Positions 1-9,816 of a stretch of DNA of 18,406 nucleotides are shown piece by piece. A program made the position numbers and the translations under genes. How positions within the stretch are numbered: the first letter of the stretch is position 1; each line of letters opens with the position of its first letter. Origin of the DNA: Ahrensia sp. (lineage in GTDB: Bacteria > Pseudomonadota > Alphaproteobacteria > Rhizobiales > Rhizobiaceae). Where the stretch lies: contig NZXU01000053.1 in the NCBI GenBank assembly GCA_002698425.1, forward strand, positions 1-18,406, in the 5' to 3' direction. The notes under the pieces are model-generated. The model worked only from the letters and a program-made list of their open reading frames with translations. It searched no databases and was not told the DNA's origin.

Positions 1-125
1 GGCTGCAGATCGTCGGGGCCCGGCACGCCGACGCGACGGTGCTGCGGGTCGGGCAGGCCTACCAGTCGGTGACCGACTGGCACCGACGCACTCCCACACT
101 GATGACGCAGGAGGACAACTCGTGA
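1..125 (+). CDS. Amidase family protein, C-terminal end only (partial)
   Basis: This is the last 40 codons of a gene that begins outside the window, read in the frame starting at base 3. The peptide contains LQIVGARHADATVLRVGQAY followed by a W-H-x-R-x-P segment. That pattern is typical of the C-terminal end of amidase-signature hydrolases (GatA/AtzF-like), where a G-LQ-IVG strand precedes a helix of the form AD-x-x-VLR. The catalytic Ser-Ser-Lys region is not in the window, so substrate and activity cannot be judged. The stop TGA at 123-125 overlaps the GTG start of the next gene by four bases (GTGA), so the two are probably translationally coupled. The family assignment is from the short tail only. 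Confidence 0.72.
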   Translation, partial: LQIVGARHADATVLRVGQAYQSVTDWHRRTPTLMTQEDNS

Positions 126-628
126 GCAGACTGATCACCGTCTCGTTGGACAAGCGAGGGGTGAGCTGCCCGGCGCGGCTGCTCGACGAGGCCGCCCCGC
201 GGACGTGCGCGGCGGTGTGGGATGCGCTCGCCGACGGGCCGCTCTCGGCGCCGGTGTTTCACGGCAAGTACGCCCGCAACGAGATCTACACGCTGCTGCC
301 CGCCTTCGCGGCTGCCGACCCGGGCCTGGAGAACACCACGGTGACACCGATTCCCGGGGATCTGTGCTGGTTCTCGTTCAGCTCCGATCAGCTCGGCAAC
401 CCGGCCTACGGGTACGAGAACTCAACCGGTACCGGGACCCAAGGCGCGATCGTCGACCTGGCGCTGTTCTACGGCCGCAACAACCTGCTGATCAACGGTG
501 ACCAGGGCTGGGTGCCCGGCAACGTGTTCGGCGAAATCATCGAGGGTCTGCCTGCGATGGCCGAAGCCTGCCAGGACCTGTGGATGGGCGGCGTGCGCGG
601 AGAGACGCTGAGCTTTCAGCGCGCCTGA
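122..628 (+). CDS. DUF3830 family protein (cyclophilin-like fold)
   Basis: The 168-residue protein matches my recollection of the DUF3830 family along its whole length. It has an N-terminal ITVSLDKRGVSCPARLLDE strand region, then APRTC-x-AVW, VFHGKYARNEIYTLLP, an ENTTVTPIPGDLCWFSF segment, VDLALFYGRNNLL and a GWVPGNVF motif near residue 135. The family is predicted to have a cyclophilin-like beta barrel, and its function is not established. The start is GTG, with AGGAGG seven bases upstream at 109-114, and it overlaps the stop of the amidase gene by four bases. The two may therefore act together, for example on a small amide substrate; that is inference from position only. The 3' end overlaps the convergent acyltransferase gene by 13 bases. 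Confidence 0.85.
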   Translation: MSRLITVSLDKRGVSCPARLLDEAAPRTCAAVWDALADGPLSAPVFHGKYARNEIYTLLPAFAAADPGLENTTVTPIPGDLCWFSFSSDQLGNPAYGYENSTGTGTQGAIVDLALFYGRNNLLINGDQGWVPGNVFGEIIEGLPAMAEACQDLWMGGVRGETLSFQRA

Positions 629-1908
629 ACGATGGTGATGCCGCCCGCCGGTTCCAGGGCGTCGGGTCGCATCGCGTAGGACACCAGCGCCAGGGTCACG
701 AGCACCAGCCCGGCGACCAGCGCGACCTTGGTGGCGCGTTCGATGTGCAGCAGGCCGTGCTCCATCGCGCGCATGCCGTCGCGGATCTTCTCGCGGCTGG
801 CGTGGCGTAGCGGCTTCTCGATGCCGTGGTGCAGCAGCAGCGCCAGCCCGAAGGTCAGGCACAGCACGCTGGCGTAGTGGTAGACGCTGCCATGCATCAA
901 CGCGGCGAGCAGCACGATGACCGGCCAGTGCACGAGGAACAGCGCGAACGCGAGGTCGCCAAGGTAGGTGCTGACGCGGTTGCGCAGCAGCGGCTGAAAG
1001 GACGGTTCGCCGCCGATGCCGGCGGCAATCACCAGCGCGGCGCCCGCGACCGGCAGCAGTGCCCACGGGGCGGGGTAGCCGACGGTGGTCTCGCTGATCA
1101 CGAACACGCTGGCGATGATGATCGCCACGCCCGCCCACGACAGCAGCGGCTTCACGAGCACGGGGGTACGGGCGAGAAGACCGGCGGCGGTGGCGAGCAG
1201 CGCACCGACGCCGAGCTCCCAGACCCGGGCGAAGGTGTTGAAGTACGCCCAGTCCGGTGCGTTCGCCGAGCTGTACAGCGACCACGCCAGCGAGGCGACC
1301 ACCAAGACGCCGGCCGCCCCGGCCACCAACGCGGTTCTGCGGGCCTGCGTCCAGGCGAGCGCGGCCGCGACCGTCGCGGCGGCCAGGATCACCAGCGGCC
1401 ACACCAGCCAGAACTGCTCACCGACCGACAGCGCCCAGAAGTGCAGCAACGGTGACGCCGACATCGGGCCCGCGAGCTGGTCGGCGCCGAGGAAGGCAAA
1501 GTGCCAGTTGGCGGCGAAGACCGCGGCCAACACCGCGTCGATGCCGACCTGCTCGGCGCGGCTCTGTGGGAAGACCAAGACTGCCGCGACGTAGGTGAGC
1601 AGCAGCACGACGGTGGCGAGGGGGACGATGCGCAGCGTGCGGCCCCACAGGAAGTGCCCGACCGCCATGGTTTTGCTGTGTTTTCCACCCCGCAACAGGC
1701 TCGCGGTGACGAGGTAACCGGACAGGACTAGAAATATGTCGATTCCGACGAAGCCACCGACGGGTTGCCCCCACAGGCTATGGGCGATCACGGCGACAGC
1801 AGCCGCAGCTCGCAAACCTTGAAGATCTAAGCGAAGGTTTGCTTCTGCTGCTTTCTGATCTCGGCGTCGAGATGAGCTCCGATATCTATCCAGCGTAGTA
1901 GTCATCAT
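616..1908 (-). CDS. Membrane acyltransferase 3 family protein (OafA-like)
   Basis: A multi-pass integral membrane acyltransferase of about 430 residues. Proteins of this family move acyl groups, often acetyl, onto sugars or other cell-surface acceptors. The N-terminal part shows LDLQGLRAAAAVAVIAHSLW (the usual R-x(10)-H arrangement), then GGFVGIDIFLVLSGYLVTASL and later HFWALSVGEQFWLVWPLVI, all hallmark segments. About ten hydrophobic helices follow, and a charged stretch (KPLRHASREKIRDGM) precedes the last helix. An upstream TTG at 1941 keeps the frame open. I prefer the tandem ATGs at 1908/1905, because a run of six G lies just before them in the mRNA sense and the frame-extending peptide (MTYVAFLSWGA) is not family-like. 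It is a single gene, convergent with the DUF3830 gene. The substrate is unknown, and nothing ties it directly to the polysaccharide genes further right. Confidence 0.85.
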   Translation of the reverse strand: MMTTTLDRYRSSSRRRDQKAAEANLRLDLQGLRAAAAVAVIAHSLWGQPVGGFVGIDIFLVLSGYLVTASLLRGGKHSKTMAVGHFLWGRTLRIVPLATVVLLLTYVAAVLVFPQSRAEQVGIDAVLAAVFAANWHFAFLGADQLAGPMSASPLLHFWALSVGEQFWLVWPLVILAAATVAAALAWTQARRTALVAGAAGVLVVASLAWSLYSSANAPDWAYFNTFARVWELGVGALLATAAGLLARTPVLVKPLLSWAGVAIIIASVFVISETTVGYPAPWALLPVAGAALVIAAGIGGEPSFQPLLRNRVSTYLGDLAFALFLVHWPVIVLLAALMHGSVYHYASVLCLTFGLALLLHHGIEKPLRHASREKIRDGMRAMEHGLLHIERATKVALVAGLVLVTLALVSYAMRPDALEPAGGITIVQAR

Positions 1909-2144
1909 TGCCCCCCAGCTGAGAAATGCTACGTACGTCAAATCATGGCTGAAAAACGCAGAAGGGGAAAGTTAGCAAACCTCAGTGTGGCTTGAATCAC
2001 GCTGCTCTAACGCGCACTCTTAGGTGCGCGCGGCGGCTCGCAGGGGCCCAGCAAACTCGGATGTGAGCGGATTGTTACCGTCGTCGTGGTTTGACTCGGT
2101 TACTGTTCGTCGGGGGACTCACAGCAGACGTGGAGGGGATTCTC

Positions 2145-2486
2145 ATGCGCAAGCAGTTGAAGATCGCGTTGGCGGCAGTCATGGCCGCTGGTGGCATGCT
2201 CACCGTGGCAGCGCCCGCGGCGGCGGCCCAGGAGGGCAACCCCGGCCCGTGGGAGATGCCGGATGTGCGGGGGGAAATTCTTCAGCGCGCGATCAATTCG
2301 GTACTAGACGTCACCGGCGACGTCGACTTGAATTTGGACATTCGCAACCGGAAGAACGCACAAGAGGTCATTAACTACACGAATTGGGAAGTGTGCTCCC
2401 AGGCGCCGCGGGGTGGCCAAAGCATTTCGCAGAAATCTAAGCGGGTGATTCTGGTCGTGCGACGGCCAAATACCTCCGGCTGCTGA
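2145..2486 (+). CDS. Small secreted protein with one PASTA-like domain
   Basis: A 113-residue protein. ATG at 2145 is preceded by GGAGGGG at the right distance (2132-2138), which decides against the earlier in-frame start at 2091. Residues 1-28 form a classical signal peptide (MRKQLK, hydrophobic core, A-rich cleavage region near AAAA-QEG). The mature part resembles a single PASTA unit: MPDVRG-x3-QRAI at the front, then NW-x-VCSQAP-x-G and a closing strand VILVVRRP. PASTA domains usually bind peptidoglycan or act as spacers in penicillin-binding proteins and Ser/Thr kinases; here the unit is free and exported. Two cysteines (in VCSQ and at the C-terminal residue) could form a disulfide outside the cell. 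The gene is convergent with maf, with only 15 bases between the stops and no clear terminator. Confidence 0.75.
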   Translation: MRKQLKIALAAVMAAGGMLTVAAPAAAAQEGNPGPWEMPDVRGEILQRAINSVLDVTGDVDLNLDIRNRKNAQEVINYTNWEVCSQAPRGGQSISQKSKRVILVVRRPNTSGC

Positions 2487-2501
2487 GCCGGGCTAGTTCC
2501 C

Positions 2502-3122
2502 CTACAAATCGGTGATCGACAGTCCCGCGCTCCGCAACATGCGTTGGATTAACGGCAGGCTGATCCCGATGACGTTGGAGGGGTCGCCCTCGATGCCGTC
2601 GATGAACCAGCCGCCTAAGCCATCGAGCGTGAACGCCCCGGCGACGTGGATCGGCTCTCCACTGTCAACGTAAGCTATCAGTTCATCGTAGGTCGGCGTG
2701 CCGAAGTGCATGGTGGTGCTTGCTGTTTCGCTGTCGGTGTGCGCGATGACCCCGTCGGTGATGCGGAGAAGCGCGTGCCCGGTGAGTAGATGGCCGGTAG
2801 AGCCGGCCATCGCGACCCACTGCCGCCGCGCCGCTTCCGCGGAACCCGGTTTTCCGGACAGGGCGCCGTTATGAAACAGCATGGAATCGCAGCCCAGCAC
2901 GATGCAGTCACTGGTGACGTCCTTGGGCAGTTGCGCCGCCACCGCGAGCGCCTTGGCATTGGCGAGCTTGGCCACCACCGCTTCGGGCGGGGTGTCCTCG
3001 TCCAGCGACGCGATCAGCGCGTCCTCGTCGACCTTGGAGACCAGAACTGACGGGTCGAGGCCGGCCTGGCGCAGCACCCGCAGTCGCCCGGTCGACGCCG
3101 ATCCGAGAACAACCCGCGTCAT
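2502..3122 (-). CDS. maf: Maf family nucleoside triphosphate pyrophosphatase
   Basis: A 206-residue cytoplasmic enzyme of the Maf/HAM1-like group. The family hydrolyses non-canonical or modified nucleoside triphosphates to the monophosphate and pyrophosphate, and has been linked to septum formation. Family landmarks visible are GSASTGR near residue 7 (phosphate-binding loop), the acidic segment KVDED near 30, P-x-x-x-V-x-KLANAKA near 45-58 and IVLGCDS-x-L near 75-81 with the Asp used as base. The C-terminal half has [21 protein letters not shown], the usual dGDp-NV-G-pl motif. Length is normal. The ATG at 3122 lies 28 bases after the accE5 stop, so it is most likely the third gene of the accD5-accE5-maf operon, the same order as Rv3280-Rv3281-Rv3282 in M. 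tuberculosis. Confidence 0.92.
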   Translation of the reverse strand: MTRVVLGSASTGRLRVLRQAGLDPSVLVSKVDEDALIASLDEDTPPEAVVAKLANAKALAVAAQLPKDVTSDCIVLGCDSMLFHNGALSGKPGSAEAARRQWVAMAGSTGHLLTGHALLRITDGVIAHTDSETASTTMHFGTPTYDELIAYVDSGEPIHVAGAFTLDGLGGWFIDGIEGDPSNVIGISLPLIQRMLRSAGLSITDL

Positions 3123-3150
3123 GGCTGCGCGTTCTCGTCGAGGTGGATAA

Positions 3151-3429
3151 TCAACGCCGCATGTGCGTGCGCTCCAGCAGCGTCACTCGTTGCCAGCTGG
3201 CGTACGAGTAGCGCAGCTTGTCTACTGGGTGGCCCCACGGGTTGAGTTCCTGCGGGCCTGGTTCGTGATGGCCGCCGCCCGCGCTGGCGAGCATAGTCGC
3301 CAGCGCGGCGATTTCCTCGAGACTCGGGTCGCCTTTGAGGATTTGGAAGTGCGGCTCCGGGGCTGGCGGATTGTCGATCGTCATGTCCCGCGGGTCGGAG
3401 ACCTCGGCGATGTCGGTGTCCTGGCTCAT
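3151..3429 (-). CDS. accE5: Acyl-CoA carboxylase epsilon subunit AccE5
   Basis: A 92-residue protein, small and acidic at the N-terminus, ending in a basic tail (LLERTHMRR). The core, [20 protein letters not shown], is the conserved carboxylase epsilon motif: a beta strand with KG-x-P followed by a helix. It is followed by a Gly/His/Pro linker and W-x-x-P-x-x-KLR in the C-terminal region. In mycobacteria this subunit strengthens assembly of the AccA3 (biotinylated alpha) and AccD5 (beta) subunits. It sits between accD5 (47-base gap) and maf on the same strand, as expected. Family recognition is strong because of both sequence and synteny. Confidence 0.9.
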   Translation of the reverse strand: MSQDTDIAEVSDPRDMTIDNPPAPEPHFQILKGDPSLEEIAALATMLASAGGGHHEPGPQELNPWGHPVDKLRYSYASWQRVTLLERTHMRR

Positions 3430-3476
3430 GTCACAGTCCTTGTCTGGCAGATGGCTCCGTCGACGTGCGTGCGGGG

Positions 3477-5545
<2,069 letters not shown>

Positions 5546-5612
5546 TAATAAGCGCAGTTCACGTGTGTTTGGCCGTTTTGCGGAAAAAGTGCGTTGGAGA
5601 TGCCTGTTCCGG

Positions 5613-5641
5613 TTGACAGGCTGCCGGGATTCTGAGAAGCT
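5613..5641 (+). promoter_or_regulatory. Promoter-like sequence for the small secreted protein gene
   Basis: TTGACA at 5613-5618 is a perfect -35 hexamer. Seventeen bases later, GAAGCT (5636-5641) fits the mycobacterial -10 pattern at the key second and sixth positions but not the first. Transcription would begin near 5648, giving a 5' leader of about 38 bases with GGGGGGA just before the ATG at 5686. Confidence 0.4.
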
Positions 5642-5685
5642 CTCAGCAACATCAAGGGACCTGACCTTCATGGGGGGACAAAACA

Positions 5686-6114
5686 ATGAATGCAATAGCA
5701 ACCAAATTCCAGGTTGGTGCCGCCGTTCTCGCTGTTGGCGCGTCGGCCGCTCTCGCGCCGGCCGCGGCCAACGCCGCACCCGCGGTCGAGATTCCTGCCG
5801 TGCCCGTGCAGCAGTTGGCAGGCGACTTCGCCCAGGCCCCCGGCGACCTCATCTGGTTCTTCCAGGTGACGTCGCTGCAACTGGCCGCCGCCGGTCTGCG
5901 GACCGAGACGTTCTGGACTGACCTGACGATCTCCATCTACGAAGACAAGCTTGAGCGTCGTCCAGATTCGATCTTCGCCCCGTTCTGGGAGCGGCGGCTG
6001 GAGCAGCTCGCAGCGCAGCGCGAGTCGATAGGTTCGATCACCTTCGACATCTGCCGGGGCGGCGAGGGCTACGTTGCCGGGCCGTATGGCACCGTTACCC
6101 GGGGTTCGTGCTGA
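5686..6114 (+). CDS. Small secreted protein of unknown function
   Basis: A 142-residue protein that starts at ATG 5686, with GGGGGGA (5672-5678) seven bases upstream. Residues 1-30 are a signal peptide: short basic start, an AVLAVGASAALAPAAANA core, and probable cleavage after ANA. The mature part is a roughly 110-residue domain with a helical, aromatic-rich middle (PGDLIWFFQVTSLQLAAAGL, FWTDLTISIYEDKLERRPDSI) and a glycine-rich end. It has one internal Cys (DICRGGEGY) and ends in Cys, so a disulfide outside the membrane is possible. I do not recognise a named family; such orphan exported proteins are common in mycobacteria. It is the first gene of the plus-strand block, and a strong hairpin follows its stop. 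Any role in the polysaccharide pathway is inferred from position only. Confidence 0.72.
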   Translation: MNAIATKFQVGAAVLAVGASAALAPAAANAAPAVEIPAVPVQQLAGDFAQAPGDLIWFFQVTSLQLAAAGLRTETFWTDLTISIYEDKLERRPDSIFAPFWERRLEQLAAQRESIGSITFDICRGGEGYVAGPYGTVTRGSC

Positions 6115-6129
6115 CGAATCACTGGCTGT

Positions 6130-6158
6130 TTGACACGAATTGCTAATTCAAGAATGTT
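6130..6158 (+). promoter_or_regulatory. Promoter-like sequence for the DUF4012 gene
   Basis: TTGACA at 6130-6135, a 17-base spacer, then AATGTT (6153-6158), which matches TANNNT except at the first position. A start about seven bases on would fall at the beginning of the hairpin at 6157-6195. The hairpin would then be the 5' leader of the downstream mRNA rather than only a terminator. Confidence 0.4.
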
Positions 6159-6195
6159 GAAGCCTGCACGTCGCTTTCCGACGTGCAGGCTTTAA
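6157..6195. terminator. Strong perfect hairpin, terminator or leader stem-loop
   Basis: The arms AAGCCTGCACGTCG (6160-6173) and CGACGTGCAGGCTT (6179-6192) pair perfectly over 14 bases around a 5-base CTTTC loop. With outer pairs TTG/TAA, including one G-T wobble, the stem reaches 17 pairs. Only three T follow on the plus strand and three A precede the end on the other, so as a U-tract terminator it is modest, but the stem is very stable. It lies 45 bases after the secreted-protein stop and 21 bases before the DUF4012 GTG. Confidence 0.7.
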
Positions 6196-6215
6196 CCTTG
6201 CGCAGGGAAATGTGA

Positions 6216-8075
6216 GTGCGATTTTTTCCGCGACGCCATCCAGATGAGTACGATGGTGGCGACGACGCTGATGACACCGACGCAGGCTACGAGGATAATC
6301 GCCGGCGATTACCCGGCTTGCTCCGAAGCCGCGGCGTCTTTTGGGTCGCGGTGGCTGCAGCCCTTCTTGTCCTCGGCCTGGGCTGCTGGGTGGCAGTCGG
6401 CGCGTTTCAGGCGAAGTCGAATCTCGAGCAAGCGCGCAATAGCGCCCAGGACGCCAAACGCGCCCTGCTTGATGGAGATACGCAGGCCGCTTCATTGTCG
6501 GCCGATGCGGCTCTTGAGGAGGCTCAAACGGCCCGCAATGCGACTCATACAGTGGCGTGGAACATTGTGGCGGGACTGCCGTGGTTGGGCAGTCCCTTTA
6601 AGACCGGTCAGCAGGTCACCGATGTCGTCTTAAGCCTCGCGTCAGACGTGCTCAGACCGGCAGCGGATGTGGGCATCGCTATTGCTCCCGAACGTCTGTA
6701 CCGCGATGGTCGGGTTGACGTCGATCTGCTGCGAAGCCAGGAACCTCAGTTAAGCGGGCTGGCTAACAGCGCTAAGCGTTTGAATGGTGAGGCTGCCGAC
6801 ATTTCTGATCCACGGTACGTATCGCTGATGCGTGACGCACGCTCGCAACTTCAGGCCCAGATCTCAGGCATCACTTCGGTGATCGAAAATGCCGCGCTGG
6901 CTGCGCGATTAGCACCGTCGATGATGGGAGTTGACGGTCCGCGTACCTACTTCATGGGGTTTCAGACCAATGCCGAGGCGCGGGGGACTGGAGGACTCCT
7001 GGGCGGCTACGGAATTTTGCGTTTCGACAACGGCACTCCAATTGTGGACGATCTGGCGCCGAACACTGACCTTACGGACGCGGTGGCGTCTATCGAGTTT
7101 GGTCCTGAGTTCGACCAGCAGTACGGCTACGCTCAGCCGTTCACCGACTTCCGCAATAGCAACTTGAGTCCGCACTTTCCCTATGCTGCTCAGATCTGGA
7201 AAGCGATGTGGGCGGAGCAAACCGGAATGGAAGTTGACGGCGTCATCGCAATCGACCCGGTCGCGCTTAGCTACATTCTCGGAGCCGTAGGTCCAGTCAC
7301 AATGCCGGACGGCGAAGTCGTCGCAAGGGAGAATGTTGTCGAGTTGACCGAATCGAGCGCATATTTGCGTTTTCCAACTGACCAGATTGCGCGCAAACAG
7401 TACTTGCAAGACATCGCTAACGCGGTTGTGGTGAAAATGACGGGCCCCGTGCGCTCTCCCCGCATGCTGCTTGATGCGCTCGGTAGGGCAATCACTGAAC
7501 GGCGCATAGCGGTCTGGAGCGCCTCACCGAACGAGCAACAGCTCCTCGAAGAGACGCCGCTGGCTCATACGCTTCCCTCTGACGAGGAGCCGTATGCCGC
7601 GGTGGTCGTCAATAATCTGGGCGGAAACAAGTTGGATTATTACCTGGATGCGCAGGTTGAATATGCCGCCGACGATTGTCGAGGTGAAACCAGGGCTACG
7701 ACGGTCAATGTAACATTAGATAACAATGCGCCGAGTGAGTCGCTACCGGACTATGTAGCTTCTGCATCGGGTCTATCAAGCGACTTGCTGATCGCGGTTC
7801 CGAAAGGCACTAACATCACCTCTCTAAGGCTCTACGCCACAAAGGGAGCGGAATTGTCCAGTGCAATCCTTAATGGTGAGCGGGTACCCGCCATCATTAA
7901 TACTGAGCTTGGGCATCCCGTGTTCGAGGTGCAGGTGATTATCCCGCCCGGGCAATCTGCGGAAGTGAGCTTCCAACTATCAGAGCCAACCGTTGCGGGT
8001 AGCGCGCGCGTGCCTAGTCAACCATTGGTTGATTCGTTCGAGCCGAAGGTGTCGGTGCCCGCGTGTTACGAATGA
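6216..8075 (+). CDS. DUF4012 domain membrane protein, polysaccharide-locus associated
   Basis: A 619-residue protein. Residues 1-30 are a cytoplasmic, Asp-rich tail, and residues 41-63 are one membrane helix (VFWVAVAAALLVLGLGCW onward). Residues 64-105 form an Ala/Gln-rich probable coiled coil, and the rest is predicted to be outside the membrane. The DUF4012 signature is clear near residues 243-273: RTYFMGFQTNAEARGTGG followed by LLGGYGILRFDNG. DUF4012 proteins of Gram-positive bacteria are often encoded beside exopolysaccharide genes, and their biochemical role is not settled; attachment or assembly of surface polymers is a fair guess. The start is GTG at 6216 with AGGGA upstream, and a hairpin precedes it closely. 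A 136-base gap separates it from the kinase gene, so it may be its own transcription unit or the first gene of the locus. Confidence 0.85.
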   Translation: MRFFPRRHPDEYDGGDDADDTDAGYEDNRRRLPGLLRSRGVFWVAVAAALLVLGLGCWVAVGAFQAKSNLEQARNSAQDAKRALLDGDTQAASLSADAALEEAQTARNATHTVAWNIVAGLPWLGSPFKTGQQVTDVVLSLASDVLRPAADVGIAIAPERLYRDGRVDVDLLRSQEPQLSGLANSAKRLNGEAADISDPRYVSLMRDARSQLQAQISGITSVIENAALAARLAPSMMGVDGPRTYFMGFQTNAEARGTGGLLGGYGILRFDNGTPIVDDLAPNTDLTDAVASIEFGPEFDQQYGYAQPFTDFRNSNLSPHFPYAAQIWKAMWAEQTGMEVDGVIAIDPVALSYILGAVGPVTMPDGEVVARENVVELTESSAYLRFPTDQIARKQYLQDIANAVVVKMTGPVRSPRMLLDALGRAITERRIAVWSASPNEQQLLEETPLAHTLPSDEEPYAAVVVNNLGGNKLDYYLDAQVEYAADDCRGETRATTVNVTLDNNAPSESLPDYVASASGLSSDLLIAVPKGTNITSLRLYATKGAELSSAILNGERVPAIINTELGHPVFEVQVIIPPGQSAEVSFQLSEPTVAGSARVPSQPLVDSFEPKVSVPACYE

Positions 8076-8211
8076 TGTGCTTAGCTGCTTGGGTACGTCG
8101 TCATAAGCGAAGGCTCTGCTTGAATGCTCGAGGGCCATCGGCAACGGTTTCGCTAGATCCTGTTGCTATATATGCGGCATACATGAGGCGTTCTGCAGTG
8201 GGGGGGCCCCG

Positions 8212-9588
8212 TTGAATCTCCAAGATTTCTTCAAGCTCCTACGGTCGCGGTGGGTGACAGTAGTTGCAACAACTGTTTTGTGCGTCTTGATCGCAGTTGT
8301 GCTATCTCTGTCAACGACGCCGCTGTACCAAGCTTCAACGCGATTGTTTGTTTCAACCGCGGCCGGCTCGTCTTTATCTGACGCCTATCAGGGTAACCGA
8401 TACTCGCAGGAACGCGTTGTGTCCTATGTGGAATTGCTCAGAGGGCAGACCCTCGCACAGCGTACCGTGGACAAGCTCGGACTAAACTTAAGCGCTGAAC
8501 AGCTGCAGAACCACATCAGTGCCGATTCGAAGGCGAATACGGTGCTGATAAATGTCGACGTGCTTGATAGCTCAGCCGTGCGTGCTCGCGATATCGCAAA
8601 TACGTTATCGGACGAGTTTGTTGCGATGGTCGGGGAGTTGGAGGCGCCGCCGGATGGTTCACCACCCGATTCGCGCGTCATAGTTGAGCAACGAGCGTCT
8701 ATTCCGGAGTCGCCTGTGGTGCCGAACACGACCCGGAACCTCCTGGTAGGACTGGCGCTCGGTCTACTTTTGGGTGTTGGTCTGGCGCTGCTGAGAGACC
8801 TGCTTGACAATACCGTCAAAGATAGGGCGGACTTTGAAGATTTAACCGGAACAGGCGTGGTCGGCCTAATTCCTCTTGATAAGGGAAGGCGTAGCCAAGC
8901 GGCAATAGCGTTCGAAAACGATAATTCGCCAATCGCTGAGGCGTTTCGTAAACTTCGCACGAACCTGCAATTTCTCTCAGTCGACAGCCCGCCCCGGGTT
9001 ATCGTGCTGACCAGTTCCGTACCGAGTGAGGGTAAGTCGACGACAGCGATAAACCTTGCGCTCGCCCTCGCTGAGGGCGAACGCAACGTAGTTCTCGTGG
9101 ACGGGGATATGCGCCGACCGACGCTTGCAAAGTATCTCGACTTGGTAGGGTCGGTTGGTTTCAGCACCGTCCTCAGCGGTGGCATCAACCTGGAAGAGGC
9201 ACTACAAAAGACGCGATATCCAGGCCTCACAGTGCTGACATCGGGGTCGATTCCGCCGAATCCGAGCGAGTTGCTCGGTTCTCAGTCGGCCAAGAAGCTG
9301 CTTGGCGACTTACGGGCGAAGTTTGACTACGTCATCGTCGATTCCACACCTCTTCTAGCCGTTACTGATGCCGCCATCTTGGCGGCGGGTGCAGATGGCG
9401 TGATCATCATTGCACGTCATGGACATACGAGGCGTGAGCAACTCATACATGCGACAAAGAGTCTTGAGGATGTCGGAGCCCCGCTGTTAGGTGCCGTTTT
9501 CAGTATGATGCCTATACGCGGTACGTCCTATAACTACAATTACGCGTATTACGGCTCTGAAAATAAGCACCGTAGGCCCTCATCTTAG
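8212..9588 (+). CDS. Polysaccharide chain-length regulator fused to BY-type tyrosine kinase (Wzz/CpsD-like)
   Basis: The 458-residue inner-membrane protein has a Wzz domain with two membrane helices (about 14-34 and 174-194) and a conserved PNTTRNLLVG stretch before the second. A cytoplasmic ATPase follows: Walker A TSSVPSEGKSTT at 267-278, Walker A' VLVDGDMRRP at 295-304, and Walker B YVIVDSTPL near 373-381. Five tyrosines lie in the tail at 440-447 (SYNYNYAYY), the usual autophosphorylation cluster. Proteins like this control chain length and export in Wzx/Wzy systems. The likely start is TTG at 8212 with GGGGGGG four to five bases upstream; no better ATG fits the N-terminal MNLQDFFKLLRSRW. 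Both domains are in one polypeptide, as in Wzc, and unlike the split CpsC/CpsD of many Firmicutes. Confidence 0.93.
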   Translation: MNLQDFFKLLRSRWVTVVATTVLCVLIAVVLSLSTTPLYQASTRLFVSTAAGSSLSDAYQGNRYSQERVVSYVELLRGQTLAQRTVDKLGLNLSAEQLQNHISADSKANTVLINVDVLDSSAVRARDIANTLSDEFVAMVGELEAPPDGSPPDSRVIVEQRASIPESPVVPNTTRNLLVGLALGLLLGVGLALLRDLLDNTVKDRADFEDLTGTGVVGLIPLDKGRRSQAAIAFENDNSPIAEAFRKLRTNLQFLSVDSPPRVIVLTSSVPSEGKSTTAINLALALAEGERNVVLVDGDMRRPTLAKYLDLVGSVGFSTVLSGGINLEEALQKTRYPGLTVLTSGSIPPNPSELLGSQSAKKLLGDLRAKFDYVIVDSTPLLAVTDAAILAAGADGVIIIARHGHTRREQLIHATKSLEDVGAPLLGAVFSMMPIRGTSYNYNYAYYGSENKHRRPSS

Positions 9589-9816
9589 AGGTACTCGATG
9601 ACATTCCTGAGCTTCTTGCGAAAGCCAAACTTTAGATGTCACCTTCAGAAATGAAGCAGAATAAAACAATAGACTGGCATTGTGCGACCGCGGCGGGAGA
9701 TCGTTCTCGGTCGCCGGTTACGAGTGGGGCGTAATAATCAGCCGCAGTGGCCGAATCTCCAAGATGTCTGAGATTGCGACACCTATGATTCTAGATAATG
9801 GCCAAGAGGGGGATCT

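Noticed and set aside
422..1402. A 326-codon minus-strand open frame
   Set aside because: It overlaps the acyltransferase in another frame, is Arg/Ala-rich without motifs, and crosses into the DUF3830 gene.
8424..9230. A 268-codon minus-strand open frame inside the kinase gene
   Set aside because: It is the complement of the Walker-motif region of the kinase. Ser/Arg-rich translation, no domain and no ribosome-binding site.
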